Origin: Anadara kagoshimensis
Lineage: Eukaryota > Mollusca > Bivalvia > Arcoida > Arcidae
Length of the DNA stretch: 64,000 nucleotides
Direction: 5' to 3'
NCBI GenBank assembly: GCA_021292105.1
Contig: CM037869.1
Coordinates: forward strand, 48,181,077 to 48,245,076
The notes below the pieces were generated by a model. The model saw only the letters and a list, made by a program, of their open reading frames with translations. It did not search any database and was not told the origin of the DNA. Shown one piece after another: positions 33,686 to 43,942 of the stretch. Numbering within the stretch: the stretch's first letter is position 1; every line of letters begins with the position of its first letter. Position numbers and translations under genes: made by a program.

Positions 33686-33750
33686 ACTTGATGTGATATT
33701 ATTGTTGTTGAGAAAATTTACCCTTTATTGAGCAACTCTATATATTTTAA

Positions 33751-34075
33751 TTGACTTGACTTACTTGACTTAGTCCTCTGCAGCCCTGAAGGGCATAGGC
33801 CTGGACAATAGCTTTCATCTGTGCCAGTCATGTGCATCATTTGGCCTCTCCCCATGACATCTGGATCAACCTCAGATCGCTGTCTAATGTTTTTTGCCAT
33901 TGTTACGGGCCCTCTCTTCCTCTTTCCTGTGGGTTCCAGTCCAGAGCATGCTTCGTTATATTTCCCTGTTCTCGTCTTAAGATGTGGATAATCATCACCA
34001 TTTTCTTTTCTTTATTGTATCTGATAATGGTTTTTGGAGTGTCTTTATCCATAGTCCTTGTTGGATATTTTCTCA
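33751..34075 (-). pseudogene. LINE ORF2 C-terminal remnant
   Basis: Read on the reverse strand, 34000-33900 gives IIHILRREQGNITKHALDW then NPQERGREGP, the basic tail with a tryptophan-proline segment common at the end of non-LTR retrotransposon reverse transcriptases (ILRR..., AL.W.P.GKR.RG.P). The same frame continues after a stop as WQKTLDSDLRLIQMSWGEAK and, after more stops, AIVQAYALQG. A tail of repeated AAGTC follows (33751-33773 on +). Broken by several stops and frameshifts; the catalytic reverse transcriptase domain is absent. Clade not assigned. Confidence 0.7.
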
Positions 34076-34192
34076 GGCCATCTGATTTTAAAGAGCTGTC
34101 TAAGACATTTGTAACAAAAACTTGGAGAATTGTTAATCTTAATCTTTAATGACTGATTAGTCACGGTCCAGAGACCTCTAAAACCTACTTAC

Positions 34193-34530
34193 CTCTGCGG
34201 TAACTCAGTTAGTTATGTGCCTGCTCTTTAAGTGGGAGGTCGTGGTTTCAAATCTCAACCGGATCTGACCCTAGACTTGAAAGTGGACTGTTCTTTAGTC
34301 AAGCACTCAGCATCATGAAATGAAAATCACAGTTCTTTTGGGTGGGAACTTAAAACTAAAATGAACGAGGTTCCGTATCATGGTAAGCATGGCATGATAA
34401 AGGACCCTGCTGTATAATGCCATAAGCCCAACACACAGGCAAAATTTCTGCACCTTCTCTAATAGCTTCCCTCGTCTCAATGTAAGTGAATCATTCTTGA
34501 CTAGGACATTAAACACCACTATTCAACTTT
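34193..34530 (+). mobile_element. SINE-A, nearly complete
   Basis: A box (GGTAACTCAGTTAGTTATGTGC), anticodon-arm region, B box decayed (GGTTTCAAATCTC), body, 3' end TCTTGACTAGGACATTAAACACC. Confidence 0.85.
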
Positions 34531-34659
34531 ACTATCTGAAATCTACTAGCCAAATTCTAATGTCCAGTTATCAAAGCTTGAAGTTGACTAAGAAACCTAT
34601 GTTAAATTGATTGTATAAAAAAGGTCGGTTAGCCCTAGTTTTTATTTTTACCACTACTG

Positions 34660-35080
34660 TAGCTTTGTTAATAGGATAATCACTCCAGATGCTGGAGGTT
34701 GTGGTTTCAATTTCAAATGATTTGACCAAGACTTAAAAATAAGTAGTTAATGTTCTCTGTCCAAGCATTCAGCATTTATAAATGAAAGACATGTGGGTCC
34801 ATTGGAAGAGACCTTAAAACTAATGTCCAGTGTCACAGAAGGCATGTTAAGTTAAAGAATCCACCCTGTATATAGGCCAGGGCTGGGTAACTCGAAGCTA
34901 TTTTAGCAGTTATGAACACTTAACTCCTTTGTGTTATATACCGGTAGGCATTAAGTGTTCGTAACTGCTAAGATAGCTTCGAGTTACCCTGCCCTGCTCT
35001 GCAAAAGTTAAAATTTCTGTCACTGAAATTCACCTATAGCTGGAAATATCCCTATATAAGTGAAATAATCTTGACTGGGA
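34660..35080 (+). mobile_element. SINE-A interrupted by a foldback MITE
   Basis: Left part 34660-34877 (head to CCACCCTGTATA), right part 34997-35080 (AAAGTTAAAATTTCTGTCAC to TCTTGACTGGGAC). Together they rebuild a diverged SINE-A. Confidence 0.8.
34878..34996. mobile_element. Foldback MITE, CAGGGC termini, nested in SINE-A
   Basis: 119 bp. Arms of 46 bp: CAGGGCTGGGTAACTCGAAG at the left, CAGGGCAGGGTAACTCGAAG read inward from the right, both continuing CTAT.TTAGCAGTTA.GAACACTTAA. No clear target duplication. A related arm occurs at 16237-16296. Confidence 0.9.
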
Positions 35081-35099
35081 CTTATTTGATCAATCAATC

Positions 35100-36260
35100 T
35101 TAATCTTTGATAAAGTACCCGGATAATAACACTATAAATCACTGTGGCAAAAATATTCATTATTTCACTTTATTCTCGTTAACGTGGTAATTAGTTCATT
35201 ACTGATGGTGAAGAGGACTGTTGATTTTCCCTCTAATTGTCTGTCTGTCCTCAAACAGTTTTTTGGACATTTTCCTTTATTGGTTGATGTATTTTATTTA
35301 TATTTTGTATATATCTTTATATAGTTGTACTACAATTTAAATTTAACTTGCATTACACTAAATTTTGTTTAGACTTTACAGAGTTATGGTCCTTTAGTCT
35401 GTTTTTCGGGCTAGTCAATAATTTTTCCTAAAATTCCCAGCACTAGAGGAAGGGGTAACATATCAAATTCTAGAGTCTTACGTATGACCTGGTCAAGAAT
35501 CAAACTCAAAGACATTCTCAGGACGAATGCTCTAATGACTTACCCACCAAGGCAGTGAACAGGATTGGCATTCTGTGATGTATTCGGATAGTTAAACATT
35601 ATGTAATCAGAGGTCATGACCTCACACGAATTCAGCAAATCCAGCAAAACCAAATAGGTTCATCTAAAGAAGGTCAATTTCAGCTGTAAATATATGAGGC
35701 CAAAAAATCAAGGTTTTACTGTACACTACATCTTGTTTGATTTGACCTAGTTCAATTCCATAAAAAATTCTGTATTCATCCGTTGATGTAGTTCAAATCT
35801 ATAACGTTTTATTGTTCGTGTGTTATTTATGATGGTACATGGTAAATGGTTTCAATGATAGATGGCGTTAACGGGTTTTATACTATGTGTTTTACACTTA
35901 CGGCAATCTTTTTGTATAATTTACCATTTTATTCACAATGATTAATTATTTATTACATAATTATAACCCCGTTACAAGTCCCCGTGGAAGTAATTCTCAC
36001 GTGGAGGAGAAATTGTTAAACCGTAATGGTTGAATTAAGTTAACTCTATTATTGTAATACGTTCAGAAGTATGTTTCAATATTAGATAAGCAGTTATTAC
36101 TTATATATGTTTTAGTTATTGTTGGTGAGCTTCATGTTTAGTTAATTAGTATAATAAAGAGATTTCCCCCGTGAATTCAAAGTAATTTTCCCCCAAAAAC
36201 AATTATGTTTGTTGTGGTGTGTAGTATTCCAGCAGAATCAAACTGATTGTGTGCACATGA
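35100..36260. other. Intron 3 stretch with one dispersed repeat, otherwise nothing seen
   Basis: 35566-35697 is the partner of 30540-30672. The remainder is AT-rich with no exon or structured repeat recognised. Confidence 0.5.
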
Positions 36261-36268
36261 CTTTTTAG

Positions 36269-36620
36269 CTCACCTGACCAAAGGTCATGTTAGCTTATAG
36301 CATAGTCAGCATGTGTATGTGTGTGTTTGTGTGCATATGTAATTAACACCTATATTTTATACTTCTTCTCTGATACTGCTGGACAGATTTCAGTAAAACT
36401 TGGTCAGAAGTATATACACGATCAGTGTAATTCAAGAATGCCAAATGTTCAGGTTAACAAACTTAAGATATGTGCATTCTATTTCCGAAACCACTGGACA
36501 GATTTTAGTAAAACTTGGTCAATTGTGTATACATGGTCAGTGCAATTCAAGAATGCCAAATGCTCAAGAAAACAAACTTAAGATATGTGCATTCTATTTC
36601 CGAAAAATGGTGGAATAAGA
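36269..36620 (+). repeat. AGCTCACCTG-family repeat with two ~114-bp units
   Basis: Begins AGCTCACCTGACCAAAGGTC, then a TGTG-rich tract, then two units sharing GGACAGATTT.AGTAAAACTT, GGTCAGTGTAATTCAAGAAT and AAACTTAAGATATGTGCATT. Same architecture as 19990-21275 with a different unit. Both 72-86 aa open frames are repeat shadows. Confidence 0.75.
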
Positions 36621-37007
36621 ATTTTGGTTTTACCATGAATGAGCCAGAAACTTGATTAGTAAAATCTACTTCACAATTGTTATTTATATACAGTGTTAGA
36701 CTTAATCTGAAAATTGGTCCTGATAAAAATGGCAGGTTCATTGGACTTTCACCATGAAAATATCAAACGTCTCAATGTAAAATCATTAGGTCCTGGACCT
36801 TGAACCTTGGGAATTTTAGTCCCCTGTCCTAAACTAAGTACCTCATTATAAATGGAAAAAGTCTTGATTGGTGCAATAAAACATCGTACAAACCAGCCAT
36901 CAAATCCACCAAGTGTATCACAATACTCAATACATTTCTGATGATTTCTATAAATCCTAATTTTACTGCCATCACATTTTATTGGTGAACGGGATTCCAT
37001 AATAATT

Positions 37008-37582
37008 TAAGGGATCAGTTTAAAGAAAAACCTATAAAACTGGATTGAGTGACTTTTAACAACTTGGGCGATGAGAGGCGGCAAAGTAATTGAGGAAATT
37101 ATAATGATGTTTTATTTGTTGTAATCCTTCTTATGCAATTAATAGAATCAATATCATGTGATCACGCTAACTAGTTGTGTAGTTTCTGGATTTATTCTGA
37201 ATAGATAGACGGTACAAGTGTTGTAAAATCCGTGTAAGTCGTCGTCCTAACCAAGAACCAATTTGTGAGAATGATTGTGACGGTTTGATTTACAGATTTC
37301 GAGGAATTTATCAATGAAATAGAAGATTGACAGTCTAATCTAGAATATACGGATATACTTCATATCTGTCAAAATTTAATTTCCCGTTCATTACTGGAGA
37401 AAATGTGGTAATGCATATAGAATTGCTGATTTTGAAGCAAAATCATATTAATATCCCAGACGAAATAATAACTGGTGGTATTTGTAGATATCATAACATG
37501 TCAATAGATTTTTTATGAACAGAGATGCCTGATGAGAGAGAAAGAAAGAGAGAGAGAGAAGACCGAGAGAGAGAGAGAGAGA

Positions 37583-37628
<46 letters not shown>

Positions 37629-37994
37629 TAAGTCTTAATGAATACTGCCAACAAAGGACGTGGAATATCTCTGTTTTTGTCTTGATGGAAAGATCTATTA
37701 AATTTTTGACACAATCCGCGTTATAATGTACTGAATAGTTTTATCACTTTGAGTGACAGCTTAATGCAGTTACAGTGAACAAGACAGACTTATAATGACC
37801 AATGCCGTCCAAATGGTAGTATGGATTTAAAACAGTCTGCATGCAAAATACAATTTATTCATTTATTTTTATTTCACAAGAGTGAGTATATGAACTATTG
37901 TTTAAGGCTCATCAGCTTTATTACAACAGCTCAGTGGGTTTCTTTCACAAGAATTAAGTTGTGTAATATAAGTTGATAATTGGTAATGTAACAA
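37008..37994. repeat. Intron 3 stretch with (GA)n microsatellite
   Basis: GA-rich tract 37536-37626. The rest shows no recognisable element; 88- and 64-aa frames crossing the tract are artefacts. Confidence 0.8.
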
Positions 37995-38233
37995 TATAGT
38001 GCGTCAAGTTTGACCTGGCTGTTTGACCTTTAATTTGAATATTGAATCGGGCTTATAGACTGTGTGATTTAGGTAAGACAGCATGTTTCATTACCATAAA
38101 CACCCAGTACCTGGTATTACTATCATTTATCCTTATTTATCAACTTTAAATAGTCCTAAATTACATAATGGATATGTCTGTTTTAATATTCAAATTAAAG
38201 GTCAAACGACCAGGTCAAACTTGACACACTATA
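37995..38233. mobile_element. MITE M3, copy 1 (239 bp)
   Basis: TA-bounded with ~50-bp inverted ends: TATAGTGCGTCAAGTTTGAC at the left, TATAGTGTGTCAAGTTTGAC read from the right, both continuing CTGG..GTTTGACCTTTAATTTGAATATT. Confidence 0.9.
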
Positions 38234-38364
38234 CAGGTTACTACAGTAAATGATATTGTTATTTACATGCAGACTATCTTTAAAAAAATGAGCTTTCTAA
38301 TAATGAATTAGTCAATTATTCACTTTGTAAGCAGTTTGTCCTTACAATTTATCTTTTTTACAAG

Positions 38365-38580
38365 TATAGTGCGTCAAATTTGACCTGGCTGTTTAACCTT
38401 TAATTTGAATATTAGATTGAGATAGACTGTGTGATTTAGGTAATTAAGGTGATTTACCATAAACATTCTGTATCAAGTACCTTATATATATCAGAATTCT
38501 TCTGGCCCTTATATTACACAGTGGATATGTCTGCTGTTTGAATAATCAAAATTAAAGATCAAATGACCAGGTTAAACTGT
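38365..38580. mobile_element. MITE M3, copy 2, right end decayed
   Basis: TATAGTGCGTCAAATTTGAC at the left, internal AGACTGTGTGATTTAGGTAA and GGATATGTCTG as in copy 1, right end eroded (ATGACCAGGTTAAACTGTCC). 131 bases separate it from copy 1. Confidence 0.85.
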
Positions 38581-39344
38581 CCTGAACAAGAACTGCTTTT
38601 GGAATGTAATATAAATAATAGTTGCAATGAAAATTTTTCACTTCCCCAGACACTGGAAATCAAACCCAGGTCATCCATTTGTAAAGCAAATACTCTACTG
38701 TTTCACCTAAAATTTATAAACGTTTTCACTGATGCTATAAAACAAAACAGCTCTAATTACATGAAACCTTGCACAATAAAATACTATAACAGAGCAATAT
38801 CTCCAAAACATAATATCATGTCAGGTTTTGGTTCTATGACAGTAGTTCCACACTGTTGACTTTCTGTATTTGGCCATCTTTGGGTACAAAAGGACATGTA
38901 AGACTTAATGTAATAATGTTGATATATACAACACCGTGTGACCGTTTGCATTTTACAGAATTTGCAAATGATAACTGGCTAAACAAGAACTCCTATTTGC
39001 AGGCAGACCTTATACTGACCCATGATTCAGTTTGTAGGCAATTTGTCTCTTTTATAAACAGCAGACTGAATAACTACTTCAGGAACAGTCAGTTGTCTTG
39101 TATTGATGGGTTTACTTTGTGAAGTCAATGAGAGAGATCCAGGCTTGGTTTCAAAGTAATTTCATAAATCAATGAAACATAGACAATTAAAAAAACTTCT
39201 TATCATAAATGCTAGATTCCTGGAAAACAACCTGATTTTTAAAAGTGGCCACTTGTTCATTTTCATTAACAGTGGTTGCTAAAAAATAATTTTAATAAAT
39301 CAAGATGGAATATTGTTATTCCAGTGTTAAATAAAGGGGCCTTA

Positions 39345-39570
39345 ATGATGGCCTAGTGTTTTAAAGCACTAGCCTACAGATCACCATGCCTCGCATCTCC
39401 TAGGTTCAAACCCCTCTCCTGGAATGCTCCGACAACTCCTATAAATGTGAGAAAGTTTGTCAGTTGGTTTTTCAAAGGTTGAAAGTTTTCTCCCAGAATT
39501 GATCTTTCGATATAAGGGAGAGAATCTTGACTGTACTTTTAAACACTATTACTCCGTTCCACTCCATTCT
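39345..39570 (+). mobile_element. SINE-C, nearly complete
   Basis: Forward: tRNA-like head GATGGCCTAGTGTTTTAAAG with B-box-like TAGGTTCAAACCCC, AATGTGAGAAAGTTTGTCAG, and a 3' end GATATAAGGGAGAGAATCTT plus GACTGTACTTTTAAACACTA. Confidence 0.75.
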
Positions 39571-40990
39571 TAAATATAGGACATTTTACATACAGTAAAA
39601 CCCCAATAACTCACTTCCATTTCTCAACTGCCATGGATAACTCAGAGTCATTTTTTAGTCCCGATTTGTTTCCTATAATCTATACAAAACAACTTTGATA
39701 ACTCCAACTTTTTTAATTCACACATAATAATAAGAAACATGGTCAAAGTCAAAGTCAAAGTTAAAAAATTGCATAAATTATTACATGTACTTCGAAATCT
39801 CTTTTTTTTTTCACAATGAGCTGATCGGTATATTATCATGGCAACTAGCCTAGTGTGTAATCAGATTTGGACTGGAGTACACATATAGGTCACTGTGTGT
39901 ATTTGGTGTTGCTACCAGTGAACACCCCAATAACTAGAAAGCTGTCATTGAAGCCCTGTTCAATTCTGTGTTATTGAAGCCCATTATTCTGAGTTATACT
40001 GAGTGAACCTGTCCAAATTAAACAGCAATATCTACTATTGAAAGGAAATGACAAGGGAAAGATAGATAGATATAGTTCTTGGCAGTATACTGTAGATTTG
40101 TAAAATTTAATTTCCCCTTTTTTCTGTGAAAAAATGTATATAGAAAAGCCAATTTGGATGCTGGATTATATTAAGATCTCCTTAGACAAATGAGAATGTG
40201 TTGTCGTCCATGTAAATAATAAAACATGTACACGCTGTTTTTGTCTTGATCTGGCGGGATCTATTAAAACTTGTGAGACAATAGGGTCTCATTGAACGGA
40301 CTAGTTTTATCACTTTGATTGACAATTGACAGTTTAATACAGTTACAGTGAACACGACAGACTTACTAATGACTCGAGTTTGATGACGGTAAGGTAGAAA
40401 GAAAACAGCCTGCATGTGATTGTCGTCAGCTCTCTCGTTGATTAAATATATGCAGCGTTTTTTGTTATCAATAGATCAGATATAGACCAAGCTGGGGAGA
40501 TTTTTACGATAAACACAACACACAGTGTGTAATTATTTTAATTACAGTTATATAAGTTATTTTGGTTAAAATGCTTCGACTTTCTGCAGTGACAGGAAAT
40601 TCATGTGTTTTTCGTTGACAGAAATCAATTTTAGAATTACATTGCAATTTTTTATATGCATATATATTATAGACATAGGATCGGGGTTTTGTAACCGATC
40701 GTTGTTGACATAATTTGTCGAGTATCTAGGGATTATACTCTCGTTGGATCTGAGAGAAAAAAGTTTCCATTAGAACGACACAGTGGCAATACATTAATAC
40801 AAATATATCAATTACTCATAGCGGTTTAATGGAAATAATTCAACGGAAGGAAATATTTTGTATTGAATCTTTGACATAAGTGAAGTGTTTTTTAGTGTGC
40901 TTGATAGCTTTGTGGTCGTTATTGATAATTCTTCTATATATACAATAATGTGACAGGATCCTTTTAAGATTCAGTAATAGTCATTTTGAA
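39571..40990. other. Intron 3 stretch without recognisable element
   Basis: Contains CAGTAAAACCCCAATAACTC and other low-copy sequence; no exon, structured repeat or open frame with a domain. Confidence 0.5.
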
Positions 40991-41330
40991 ATATTGTATA
41001 TGGGTAAATGATTCTTTGTCCTAATTCTGAAGGTAAGTAAAAATATTGTATATGGGTAAATGATTCTTTGTCCTAATTCTGAAGGTAGGTAAAAATATTG
41101 TGTATTGGTAAATGATTCTTTGTCCTAATTCAGAAGGTAGGTAAAAATATTGTGTATGGGTAAATGATTCTTTGTCCTAACTCAGAAGGTAGGTAAAAAT
41201 ATTGTGTATGGGTAAATGATTCTTTGTCCTAACTCAGAAGGTAGGTAAAAATATTGTATATTGGTAAATGATTCTTTGTCCTAACTTAGAAGGTAGGTAA
41301 AAATATTGTAAATGGGTAAATGATTTTTCC
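40991..41330. repeat. 52-bp tandem repeat, 7 copies, with splice-donor-like motifs
   Basis: ATATTGTATATGGGTAAATG followed by ATTCTTTGTCCTAATTCTGA and AGGTAGGTAAAA; starts at 40991, 41043, 41095, 41147, 41199, 41251 and 41303. The first unit contains GAAGGTAAGT, a perfect donor consensus; the others read GAAGGTAGGT. Confidence 0.95.
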
Positions 41331-41624
41331 CCATGATACAGAAGACATACTCCTCAATTCTGGAATTAAGTCCCCAGTCTTGTGATTGGTGGTGATTTTG
41401 TCTGAAGACAGTGTCAGGTGTGGAGTTTGACTGGGGCAGTACCCGGTATATCTCTCAAGAGGCAACGTAGGTGTCCTTAGGTGAGCTCAGCAGGGCGGCA
41501 ATTTCATGAAGAGTAAAAGAACAAAAACTTGTTTATGTTTTTATCACTTTTTTTCATAAATGGTAATTTGAAATTGATTTGTAACAGTGCTTATTTAATA
41601 GATGTTCTTATTAGTGAACTAGAT

Positions 41625-42085
41625 TGTGTTACACTCCCAGTCAATATAAATGCACTTATATTGAGATACTACCAGGAATAGGTGAATCAATCACAATTTT
41701 ATGACATGATATAAAGTGTATATATTTGAGGTTATGAAGAAGAGTAAAATAGTCAAGATTCTTTTATTTATATTGTGGCCTTTCAAACCTGGGATTGTAG
41801 AGGAAACTGGAGTCCCTTAAAAATCCCACCTACCTTTGGCAAGTGAATTGGCAAACTTTCTCACACTAAAAGGATCTAGTGTCAGAGCAAGATTTGAATC
41901 TCAAGTCTATTCACAGCAATTAGTCTTTTAGTGTTCTTTTATTACTTTGGTAAGGCATTCATTTGAGAGCAGGAGGTCATAGATTTGAACTCCTGACAGG
42001 TCATACATAAAACTTTAAGATTTGAAATACTAAATACAGCTTCCTTGCCTAGCAATCAGTATTAAGAAGACAAAGTCTCAATTGG
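41625..42085. mobile_element. Cluster of decayed SINE fragments
   Basis: 41625-41700 (-): SINE-A 3' end (ACACTCCCAGTCAATATAAA). 41740-41930 (-): SINE-C (AGTCAAGATTCTTTTATTTA, GAGGAAACTGGAGTCCC, AGTGAATTGGCAAACTTTCT). 41944-42085 (+): SINE-A-like head (GAGCAGGAGGTCATAGATTT then GAACTCCTGACAGGTC). Confidence 0.6.
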
Positions 42086-42104
42086 TGACAGTATGACAGT
42101 ATGA

Positions 42105-42404
42105 CAGTAAATTATGACTAAGAAATTTGTATGGTTGTCTGCAGCATACTAAATCTGTGACCTTAAGCTTATTAAAGCTGTCCTGAATGTTTGCTACTTC
42201 AAGGCAGACCATAAAACATACTGACATTGGCAAATTGTTCTTAGATTAACCCTTAGAGATTAATAAACTTGATCTCGCTGTGAATAGCTGAAAAATTGCT
42301 GATGCGACTATTAACAACATTACAACAATCACAACAACAACAACAATCTTTTTAAATAGCTAAAAGTTTCCGATGCAATGTTAAACAACATTACAACAAC
42401 AACA
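42105..42404 (+). mobile_element. SINE-B 3' part with repeated tail
   Basis: TTGTCTGCAGCATACTAAAT, TTCAAGGCAGACCATAAAAC, TTAACCCTTAGAGATTAATA, GAATAGCTGAAAAATTGCTG, then AACAACATTACAACAA; a shorter second copy of the tail (AATAGCTAAAAGTTTCCGAT..GTTAAACAACATTACAACAA) follows. Confidence 0.75.
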
Positions 42405-42760
42405 ACACTTCAACACTGCGGTTGCTCAATTGGTAGAGTGCTTGCTCCGTAAGCGGGAGGTCGTGGGTTCGAACCCCGGCCGGGTCTGACCCAAGACTTG
42501 AAAGTGGGTAGTGACTTTTTTTTCGCCAAGCACTCGGCATTATGAAATGAAAGTCATGGTTCTTTTGGATGGGAACTTAAAATAAACGAGGTCCTGTGTC
42601 ATGGTGGGCTTGGCACGATAAAGAACCCTGCTGTATAATGCCATAAACGCAATGCACAGGCAAAGTTTCTGCACTTTTGCCTATAGCTGGCGACGTCTCG
42701 ATATAAGTGAAATATTCTTGACTGAGACGTTAAACACCATTTCTCAACTCAACTCAACAC
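42405..42760 (+). mobile_element. SINE-A, best-preserved copy
   Basis: tRNA head with near-perfect boxes (TTGCTCAATTGGTAGAGTGC; GGGTTCGAACCCC), an anticodon-arm-like CTTGCTCCGTAAGCGGG, GGCCGGGTCTGACCCAAGAC, body, and 3' end CGATATAAGTGAAATATTCT, TGACTGAGACGTTAAACACC. A pol III internal promoter is intact in sequence, so this copy could be transcribed. Confidence 0.92.
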
Positions 42761-42926
42761 TTTTCTTTCCGTATCATCAGTAAATCATAATTTATAATAA
42801 AATGTTGATACTCGTGAACATTAACTGACATGGAACTTTCCTAGTTTATGGTGATCAGGATACATGTACATATTAAAGAAGCCATGAAGAAACTGTGTTA
42901 TTGGAACTAAACAAGATATACATTTG

Positions 42927-43149
42927 TATAGTTAAACGACATTGACCTGGTCGTTTGACCTTTCATTTAAATATTTATGTTTTTATTTATGTATAAGGAA
43001 CACAGGTGTTAACTTTATCTACATAATTGGTGAACATGCATTGTTTACCTATAGATTGTGAATTCCAACAATATATGTATTGGATGGATTCTCTACTATT
43101 CATATTTCTAATGAAAGGTCAAGTGGCAGATCAATGTTGTCTGCCTATA
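42927..43149. mobile_element. MITE M2 (223 bp)
   Basis: Inverted ends TATAGTTAAACGACATTGAC and TATAGGCAGACAACATTGAT read inward, both continuing CTG...TTGACCTTTCATT. TA-like termini, no coding. Its right end is the sequence amplified at 45500-46075. Confidence 0.75.
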
Positions 43150-43166
43150 CCAATGCATTGAATAAG

Positions 43167-43336
43167 TGAGTCCAAGTCAAGAATATTTCACTTATATTGA
43201 GACATTGTCAGCTATAGACGAAGATGCAGAAATTTTGCCTGTGCATTGCGCTGATGGCATTATACAGCAGGGTTCTTTAATGTGACCTCCCACTTAGGGA
43301 ACGAGCACTCTACCAACTGAGCTACCACAGTGGTAA
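43167..43336 (-). mobile_element. SINE-A with internal deletion
   Basis: 3' end AAGTCAAGAATATTTCACTT through GGCATTATACAGCAGGGTTC, then directly to the tRNA head (GACCTCCCACTTAGGGAACG, ACTCTACCAACTGAGCTACC). About 170 bases of body are missing. Confidence 0.85.
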
Positions 43337-43354
43337 CAAAGTATTGAGTGGATC

Positions 43355-43440
43355 ATCCAATTTTAAAGGTCAAGTGTACAGGTCATAATTGTCTGCCAAT
43401 ACTGTTATACTGTTGGTGTTTGATATTCTTGATCAGAAAC
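43355..43440. mobile_element. M2 end fragment
   Basis: AAAGGTCAAGTGTACAGGTC, ATAATTGTCTGCCAATACTG; a similar fragment lies at 44735-44805. Confidence 0.55.
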
Positions 43441-43603
43441 ATATCACTGGTTTTATTAATCTGATTAATAACAAGTAAGTTTTATCTCTGTCTCTGTCTG
43501 TCTGATAAGTTTATAAGTCTATTAAAGAACCAATTCCTTGTAGAAAGAATTAAACACTAGTCCTAGCTATTATACCACTATTTTATACACTGTGTAAATC
43601 AAC

Positions 43604-43942
43604 TTAGGACATTGCACCGAGTGGCACAGCTTAGGACATTGTACCGAGTGGCACAGCTTAGGACATTGCACCGAGTGGCACAGCTTAGGACATTGTACCG
43701 AGTGGCACAGCTTAGGACATTTGCACTGAGTGGCACAGCTTAGGACATTGTACCGAGTGGCACAGCTTAGGACATTGTACCGAGTGGCACAGCTTAGGAC
43801 ATTGCACCGAGTGGCACAGCTTAGGACATTGTACCGAGTGGCACAGCTTAGGACATTGCACCAAGTGGCACAGCTTAGGACATTGTACCGAGTGGCACAG
43901 CTTAGGACATTGCACCGAGTGGCACAGCTTAGGACATTGCAC
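43604..43942. repeat. 27-bp tandem repeat, ~12.5 copies
   Basis: Unit TTAGGACATTGTACCGAGTG then GCACAGC, alternating GTACC and GCACC variants. One unit carries an extra T (ACATTTGCAC near 43720). Because the period is a multiple of three and few units contain stops, both strands show long frames (76, 90 and 124 aa) that are artefacts. A stray unit and a half occurs at 44808-44850. Confidence 0.95.

Noticed and set aside
42405-42490. Genuine tRNA gene
   Set aside because: A and B boxes are good, but there is no acceptor-stem closure and the sequence continues into the SINE-A body; the same head occurs in all SINE-A copies.
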